Below are positions 7,234-10,786 of a stretch of 10,786 nucleotides of DNA, piece after piece (position 1 is the first letter of the stretch; every line of letters begins with the position of its first letter). The notes beneath the pieces are model-generated. The model did not search any database, was not told the DNA's origin, and saw only the letters and a list, made by a program, of their open reading frames with translations. Both the position numbers and the translations under genes were made by a program. The stretch is taken from assembly GCA_003696465.1 (NCBI GenBank), contig RFHG01000150.1:1-10786 (forward strand), written 5' to 3'. This stretch comes from Gammaproteobacteria bacterium. GTDB lineage: Bacteria > Pseudomonadota > Gammaproteobacteria > J044.

Positions 7234-7740
7234 TCAGGCCTGTTGCGCCTGCTTGCCCTTCTTGCCCAGTTTGCTCGATGCCTGCTTGAGGATGGCCTGC
7301 TGCATGGCCTTGTCCTGGCGCGAGGCAACACTCCTGACACCGTTGCGTTCCATCAGGCTGCCCAGGGTGATCTCGGACAGGAAGCTCTGAATCTGCTCGC
7401 TGAGATCGCACCAGAGGTCGTGAGTAAGGCAGCGTTGATGATTCTGGCAGTCGCCGGCACCACCGCACTTCATGGTTTCCAGCTTCTCGTCCACGGCGGC
7501 GATGACGGAGGCAATGGAGATCTCCTTCGGGTCACCGTTGAGGGAATAACCGCCTCCGGGGCCCCGGGTGCTGACCACGAGGCCATTGCGGCGCAGGCTT
7601 GCGAAGAGCTGCTCCAGATAGGACAATGAAATGTTCTGGCGCGCCGAGATCTCCGCCAGCGAGATCGGGCCCTGGTCGTTGTGGATCGCCAGGTCCAGAA
7701 TGGCGGTTACGGCATAGCGGCCCTTGGTCGTCAGCCTCAT
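7234..7740 (-). CDS. iscR: IscR, Rrf2-family [2Fe-2S] transcriptional regulator
   Basis: This 168-residue Rrf2-family repressor senses Fe-S cluster supply. When it holds a [2Fe-2S] cluster it represses the isc operon. The winged helix-turn-helix spans about 1-70: MRLTTKGRYAVTA at the start, a recognition helix in ISLSYLEQLFASLRRNGLV, and a wing in RGPGGGYSL. The cluster ligands Cys92, Cys98, Cys104 and His107 are all present at the E. coli spacing. The C-terminal tail is lysine- and glutamine-rich and variable in the family. It is the first gene of the operon. A matching type 1 IscR box overlaps its promoter, which indicates autorepression. A GTGGAG ribosome site stands 9 bases before the ATG, inside a dyad. 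Confidence 0.98.
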   Translation of the reverse strand: MRLTTKGRYAVTAILDLAIHNDQGPISLAEISARQNISLSYLEQLFASLRRNGLVVSTRGPGGGYSLNGDPKEISIASVIAAVDEKLETMKCGGAGDCQNHQRCLTHDLWCDLSEQIQSFLSEITLGSLMERNGVRSVASRQDKAMQQAILKQASSKLGKKGKQAQQA

Positions 7741-7749
7741 CGAATGCTA

Positions 7750-7768
7750 CTCCACTGCGTAAGTGGAG
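7750..7768 (-). promoter_or_regulatory. Dyad over the iscR start region, containing its ribosome site
   Basis: CTCCACT and AGTGGAG form a perfect 7-bp inverted repeat around a 5-base centre (GCGTA). Read in the direction of iscR, the downstream arm holds the GTGGAG ribosome site, 9 bases from the ATG. If the whole repeat is transcribed, it would hide the ribosome site in a hairpin. The predicted start of transcription (about 7764) would cut off most of the upstream arm, so the repeat may instead be a DNA operator for some regulator. I cannot decide between these from sequence. Confidence 0.5.
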
Positions 7769-7771
7769 CGC

Positions 7772-7800
7772 ATCCTAAAATACCCTAGTTGGTTAGTCAA
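7772..7800 (-). promoter_or_regulatory. Sigma70-type promoter of the isc operon
   Basis: On the minus strand a -35 TTGACT (7795-7800, 5 of 6 consensus) and a -10 TAGGAT (7772-7777, 4 of 6) are separated by exactly 17 bases. Transcription should start near 7764, at the nearest purine, giving a leader of about 24 bases before iscR. The -35 overlaps the cysE stop codon and lies inside the predicted IscR box, so bound IscR would block polymerase. Confidence 0.75.
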
Positions 7801-7804
7801 GTAT
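7780..7804 (-). promoter_or_regulatory. Predicted type 1 IscR operator
   Basis: On the minus strand this 25-bp site starts ATACTTGACTA and ends AGGGTAT. Compared with the published type 1 IscR consensus (ATASYYGACTRWWWYAGTCRRSTAT), I count 20 matches out of 25, with the five mismatches all in the centre and right inner half. It overlaps the -35 of the isc promoter, as expected for autorepression by [2Fe-2S]-IscR. Its first eight bases are also the last codons and stop of cysE. I found no second box in this gap. Confidence 0.75.
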
Positions 7805-8630
7805 TCTCCCCGTTCCGTGGGGTATTTGCCGCTTCCTCCTCTCCATCGGCGCAGGTGTATTCGGGGTCGTCCAGCCCCTCGATATCGCGGCTCTTCAGCT
7901 CGGGGAGATTGCAGTCGTCGATATCTGCGCCCATCTTCTTCACTGCACAGGTGGTCTTGACCAGCCGCTCGTCCAGGGCATGCAGGTGGTCGAGGATGCC
8001 GTGAATGGCATTGGCCACCGGGTCGGGCATGTCCTGGGTCAGGCCATAGGCATCGAAGCCCATCTTCTGCTTCATCGCCTCGCGCTGCGGAGTGCTCGGC
8101 TCTTCCCGCGGCTTGCGGCGCGGACCAATGACCCGCCCCGGTATGCCGACCACCGTGGCCTCGCAGGGCACATCCTTGAGCACCACGGCGTTGGAGCCGA
8201 TGCGGGCGCAGTCGCCCACCTTGATGGGGCCCAGCACCTTGGCACCGGCCCCGACGATGACCCCGTTGCCGAGGGTGGGATGCCGCTTGCCCTTCTCCCA
8301 GCTCGTGCCGCCGAGCGTCACGCCGTGGTAAAGCGTGCAGTCGTCGCCGATCTCGGCCGTCTCGCCGATGACCACGCCCATGCCGTGGTCGATGAAGAAA
8401 CGCCGACCGATACGGGCGCCGGGGTGGATCTCGATCCCGGTGATCCAGCGCGAGAAGTTGGACAGCAGCCGCGCCAGCAGCTTGAAGCCGCGCTGCCACA
8501 GGGCATGCGCAATCCGGTGCCAGACCAGCGCGTGCACGCCGGGATAGGCCAGCACGATCTCGAGCGTGCTGCGCGCCGCCGGATCGCGTTCGAAAACGCA
8601 CTGGATGTCTTCCTTCAGATGCCTGAACAT
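7797..8630 (-). CDS. cysE: Serine O-acetyltransferase linked to the isc operon
   Basis: This 277-residue enzyme transfers acetyl from acetyl-CoA to serine, giving O-acetylserine, the direct precursor of cysteine. The core (about 1-170) has an N-terminal helical part and the left-handed beta-helix of hexapeptide repeats. It includes the active-site stretch FFIDHGMGVVIGETAEIG (78-95), TLYHGVTLGGTSWEKGKRHP (99-118), and the closing VGIPGRVIG (161-169). The remaining 107 residues form a tail starting near MKQKMGFDAYG, then DMPDPVANAI and a helix LDHLHALDERL. It carries Cys228, Cys240 and Cys260 and a very acidic end. Similar tails occur in the isc-linked CysE of pseudomonads, from memory. It probably feeds cysteine to IscS. 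The stop overlaps the iscR promoter. It has its own likely promoter at 8658-8687. Confidence 0.95.
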   Translation of the reverse strand: MFRHLKEDIQCVFERDPAARSTLEIVLAYPGVHALVWHRIAHALWQRGFKLLARLLSNFSRWITGIEIHPGARIGRRFFIDHGMGVVIGETAEIGDDCTLYHGVTLGGTSWEKGKRHPTLGNGVIVGAGAKVLGPIKVGDCARIGSNAVVLKDVPCEATVVGIPGRVIGPRRKPREEPSTPQREAMKQKMGFDAYGLTQDMPDPVANAIHGILDHLHALDERLVKTTCAVKKMGADIDDCNLPELKSRDIEGLDDPEYTCADGEEEAANTPRNGENT

Positions 8631-8657
8631 GGCCGGACTCGGTTGTCGGGGCCGGAA

Positions 8658-8687
8658 ATTATAGCGTCACCCGCGGGTTTCCGACAA
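8658..8687 (-). promoter_or_regulatory. Likely sigma70 promoter of cysE
   Basis: The minus strand of the trmJ-cysE gap carries a perfect TATAAT (8658-8663). TTGTCG (8682-8687, 4 of 6 for the -35) lies 18 bases upstream. The spacer contains the palindrome ACCCGCGGGT (8669-8678). The gap is about 70 bases, so cysE, and by readthrough the isc genes, can be transcribed separately from trmJ. Confidence 0.6.
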
Positions 8688-8700
8688 AAAACATCGGAAA
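8678..8700 (-). promoter_or_regulatory. Inverted repeat between trmJ and cysE
   Basis: TTTCCGA and TCGGAAA form a perfect 7-bp dyad with a 9-base A/T-rich centre, one base beyond the trmJ stop. On the minus strand the T-run is in the loop rather than after the stem, so it is a poor intrinsic terminator. It overlaps the candidate cysE -35 and could be an operator. Which protein would bind is unknown. Confidence 0.4.
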
Positions 8701-8701
8701 A

Positions 8702-9472
8702 TCAGCCGTTTCTTCCCCGGCAACATTTCTGGGCGGCGCTCAGGATGCCGCGCAGGATATTCACTTCGTTGCGGGTGGGGCGAATCCGGTTGAACAGCCG
8801 CCGCAGGCGACGCATGAGGTGTTTGGGGTTGTCCGGATCGAGGAAGTCGAGCTCGATCAGGGCCTCCTCGAAGTGGGCATAGAGCCGCTCCATCTCGGCC
8901 TGCTCCACCGGCTGCTCGCCCAGCTCCTCGCCGATGCGGTGGCGTCCGTCGAGCGCGGCCATGCGCAGCTCGTAGCTCACGATCTGCACCGCCATGGCCA
9001 CATTGAGCGAGCTGTATTGCGGGTTGCTGGGGATGTGCAGGAGCCGGTGACACAGATCCAGCTCCTCGTTGCTCAGGCCCGTGCGTTCACGGCCGAAAAC
9101 CAGTGCCACGCGCGCCTGTGGTGCCGCAGCGAGTTCGGCCACAGCCTGCTCGGCCGACTCGCGCGCATCGGCCTGTGGCCAGCGCAGGCTGCGTAGCCGC
9201 GCGCTGGCACCGAAGACAAGCGTGCAGTCGGCCAGGGCCTCGGACAGCGTGTCCACCACACGGGCACGGGCCAGCACGTCATCGGCTCCCGAGGCGCGGG
9301 CCGTGGCCTCGGCACTGGGATAGTCCCGCGGTGCCACGAGCCACAGGTCGGCAAGCCCCATGGTCTTCATGGCCCGGGCCGCGGCACCGATGTTGCCGGG
9401 GTGCGAGGTCTCGACCATCACCACGCGCATGCGGTCGAGCAGGCCCAGGCGGTTATCCGTGGATTCATTCAT
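8702..9472 (-). CDS. trmJ: TrmJ, tRNA (Cm32/Um32) 2'-O-methyltransferase
   Basis: This SPOUT-family enzyme methylates the ribose 2'-OH of nucleotide 32 in the anticodon loop of several tRNAs, using S-adenosylmethionine. With the ATG at 9472 it has 256 residues. The catalytic domain (about 14-175) shows motif 1 ETSHPGNIGAAARAMKTMGL (21-40, with the family arginine at 33), motif 2 LVFGRERTGLSNEE (124-137) and motif 3 IPSNPQYSSLNVAMAVQ (147-163), which form the SPOUT knot. The C-terminal part (about 185-256) is a helical extension ending with LRRLFNRIRPTRNEVNILRGIL, as in E. coli TrmJ (YfhQ). An in-frame ATG at 9481 is an alternative start; neither has a good ribosome site. Placement just before cysE-iscR is the usual gammaproteobacterial order. 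No functional link to Fe-S assembly is evident. Confidence 0.93.
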   Translation of the reverse strand: MNESTDNRLGLLDRMRVVMVETSHPGNIGAAARAMKTMGLADLWLVAPRDYPSAEATARASGADDVLARARVVDTLSEALADCTLVFGASARLRSLRWPQADARESAEQAVAELAAAPQARVALVFGRERTGLSNEELDLCHRLLHIPSNPQYSSLNVAMAVQIVSYELRMAALDGRHRIGEELGEQPVEQAEMERLYAHFEEALIELDFLDPDNPKHLMRRLRRLFNRIRPTRNEVNILRGILSAAQKCCRGRNG

Positions 9473-9509
9473 GGCGGGCATTCTACGGGCAGGCCGGAGC
9501 CCCGGCCAG

Positions 9510-10193
9510 TCAGCGATACCAGCCGGCCAGGCGTTCTGCGGGCACCCCCAGCCACCAGGCGAGGCGCAGCCACCACATGAGCAGCACGGTACGCAGTATG
9601 CCACCGCGCTCCCAGCGTCTGCTGGATGTCACCAGAGGGCTGCGCACACAGGCCGGGCGCCCTGCGCTGCGCAGCAGGGCGCGGCTGAGCTCGATGTCTT
9701 CCATCAGGGGCAGATCGGGAAAACCGCCTGCCTCATCAAAGACGGACCGGGTAACGAACAGACCCTGATCGCCGGTACAGATGCCGGTGAGGCAGGAGCG
9801 CAGGTTCATCATCCGCTCGATGATGCGAAAGGCTGCATGGGTGCCGGACAGGCGCACCGAAAAACGGCCCCAGTGATGGCTGGACAAGGCAGCCAGCAGG
9901 CGCTGCATGGCCTCGGCAGGCAGGCGGGTATCGGCATGCAGGAACCACAGCACCTCGCCACTTGCCGCAGCGGCACCGGCATTCATCTGCCGCGCGCGGC
10001 CGGGCGGACTCTCCAGCACGCGGGCCCCACCCCTCCGGGCAAGATCCGGCGTATCATCGGTGCTGCCGCCATCGACCACGATGATCTCGCGCGGTGGTGG
10101 CTGCTGGGCCTGCAGGTCGGCGAGCAGTGCCGGCAGGCAGGCAGCCTCGTTGCGTGCCGGAATGACGACGGAGACGCCAGGCTCAGCCTTCAT
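9510..10193 (-). CDS. Family 2 glycosyltransferase, TIGR04283-like
   Basis: This GT-A fold glycosyltransferase has 227 residues if it starts at the ATG at 10193. It opens with VSVVIPARNEAACLPALL (7-24) and has the nucleotide-binding IIVVDGGSTDDTPDLA (37-52), a metal-binding FLHADTRLP (84-92), GDQGLFVTRSVFDEAGGFPD (141-160), the catalytic-region LMEDIELSRALLR (163-175), and a hydrophobic C-terminal stretch (about 199-216). This pattern fits the TIGR04283 group, whose database name links it to arsenosugar synthesis, but no arsenic gene is present here, so the acceptor is unknown. An upstream ATG at 10220 would add 9 residues. I prefer 10193 because it sits close to the conserved first strand and gives a short 11-base overlap with the preceding gene, typical of coupling. 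trmJ begins 37 bases downstream. Confidence 0.85.
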   Translation of the reverse strand: MKAEPGVSVVIPARNEAACLPALLADLQAQQPPPREIIVVDGGSTDDTPDLARRGGARVLESPPGRARQMNAGAAAASGEVLWFLHADTRLPAEAMQRLLAALSSHHWGRFSVRLSGTHAAFRIIERMMNLRSCLTGICTGDQGLFVTRSVFDEAGGFPDLPLMEDIELSRALLRSAGRPACVRSPLVTSSRRWERGGILRTVLLMWWLRLAWWLGVPAERLAGWYR

Positions 10194-10560
10194 GCCCGGC
10201 CAGGCCTGCGGCCCAGTCATCGACGAAGGACTGCAATGACTCGATGAAATCGGGGTCGTGCTCCCTGCGGTTGATGGTTGCGTGTATGACGATGCGATCG
10301 GGTTCGGGATCGAGCCCGGTAGTCACTGTCCACGACATCACGTTGGGGCAGTCGGGCAGGGTAAAGCGCACGCCGCCCGCTATCGGCTCGCTGCGCACCT
10401 CGTTGACGCCCCAGAAACTGGCCATCTCCATGCCGCCTTCTACCCGCGGACGCACCTCGGACACGAAGGCACAGTAGTGCGGAATGTTGTCGAGGCTGAG
10501 GTGCTGCTGAAGCCATGCGGCATCGCGGCCGGCAGCATCGGTTTCGGCATAGAACTCCAT
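10183..10560 (-). CDS. Unrecognised 125-residue protein
   Basis: I do not recognise this family. The protein is soluble, with no signal peptide or membrane segment. It appears alpha/beta: a first helix (about 8-20), several strands including GGVRFTLP (62-69), SWTVTTGL (76-83) and RIVIHATINRR (89-99), then a C-terminal helix (about 104-120) in DPDFIESLQSFVDDWAAGL. That order resembles the end of START/SRPBCC-like folds, but the likeness is weak and I make no functional claim. GGAGG stands 5 bases before the ATG, so the start is well supported. Its last 11 bases overlap the glycosyltransferase start, which suggests shared expression. Codon use and GC content look like those of the neighbours. 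Confidence 0.75.
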   Translation of the reverse strand: MEFYAETDAAGRDAAWLQQHLSLDNIPHYCAFVSEVRPRVEGGMEMASFWGVNEVRSEPIAGGVRFTLPDCPNVMSWTVTTGLDPEPDRIVIHATINRREHDPDFIESLQSFVDDWAAGLAGHEG

Positions 10561-10596
10561 GCGTTCCTCCGCATCAACGAGGGGCCAATGATGCCT

Positions 10597-10785
10597 TCAA
10601 CCCGCCACGCGGTCCAGGAACTCGGCCCGCTCCCGCGGGTCCGGGATCTCACCGGCCAGTTGCTCGTGCAGACCCTGCAGAGACGGTGCCCGCCTGAGTG
10701 CACGCAGCACCAGATTGCGCGCCAGCGGCCCCACGTAATGGGCATAGATGCTGCACAGGCGTTCCAGCTCGGCCTCCTCGAGCTG
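10597..10785 (-). CDS. C-terminal fragment of a gene running off the window
   Basis: The last 62 codons of a minus-strand gene are visible; the 5' end lies beyond base 10786. The fragment opens QLEEAELERLCSIYAHYVGP and continues through LARNLVLRALRRAPSLQGL to a stop at 10597-10599. A pattern of L-x-x-x-Y-x-G-P-x-A-x-x-L-V, a basic R-A-x-R-R-A, and a final R-x-x-F-L is reminiscent of a short helical domain found at the end of some bacterial serine/threonine kinases and signalling proteins. That is recollection rather than a search. The frame is open without interruption, and the next gene begins 36 bases downstream with its own ribosome site. Confidence 0.6.
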   Translation of the reverse strand, partial: QLEEAELERLCSIYAHYVGPLARNLVLRALRRAPSLQGLHEQLAGEIPDPRERAEFLDRVAG

Positions 10786-10786
10786 C

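Noticed and set aside
7777..7782. TATTTT as the -10 of the isc promoter
   Set aside because: It lies only 12 bases from the TTGACT -35, too close; TAGGAT at 17 bases fits better.
7747..8601. 284-codon minus-strand open frame within cysE
   Set aside because: It is the shifted-frame shadow of cysE, rich in R, G, A and H; the cysE frame has the complete acetyltransferase motifs.

Overview
The window is a GC-rich stretch of a proteobacterial chromosome, most likely gammaproteobacterial. The chaperone, scaffold, ferredoxin and regulator proteins are close to their Escherichia coli counterparts. The order trmJ-cysE-iscRSUA-hscBA-fdx-iscX, with a serine acetyltransferase just upstream of iscR, is the arrangement known from Azotobacter and Pseudomonas and their relatives. 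Species cannot be fixed from the window; a Chromatiales-type or pseudomonad-like lineage is a guess.

Left part (1-2131, plus strand): two adjacent genes encode small membrane proteins with DUF3592-like domains. The second is a short paralogue of the C-terminal half of the first. They are followed by a secreted PhnD-type periplasmic solute-binding protein with no ABC permease or ATPase beside it.

Centre (2145-7740, minus strand): a complete ISC iron-sulfur cluster assembly operon reads right to left as iscR, iscS, iscU, iscA, hscB, hscA, fdx, iscX. IscS takes sulfur from cysteine, IscU is the scaffold, HscA and HscB drive cluster release, Fdx supplies electrons, IscA is an A-type carrier, IscX is an IscS-binding modulator, and IscR is the [2Fe-2S] sensor. 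All the diagnostic cysteines and motifs I checked are present. A 25-bp box upstream of iscR matches the type 1 IscR operator at 20 of 25 positions and covers the -35 of a good sigma70 promoter, which points to autorepression.

Right part (7797-10786, minus strand): cysE makes O-acetylserine, the precursor of the cysteine that IscS consumes, and appears to have its own promoter. Upstream lie trmJ (tRNA 2'-O-methyltransferase), a family 2 glycosyltransferase of the TIGR04283 type, an unrecognised 125-residue protein overlapping it, and the 3' end of a gene that runs off the window.

There is no RNA gene, insertion sequence, CRISPR array or phage gene, and no gene-free stretch longer than about 75 bases. 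I see no clearly new system. The points most worth following are regulatory: the IscR box embedded in the end of cysE, a dyad over the iscR ribosome-binding site, and hairpins between operon genes. A possible inverted topology in the DUF3592 pair is also worth a look.
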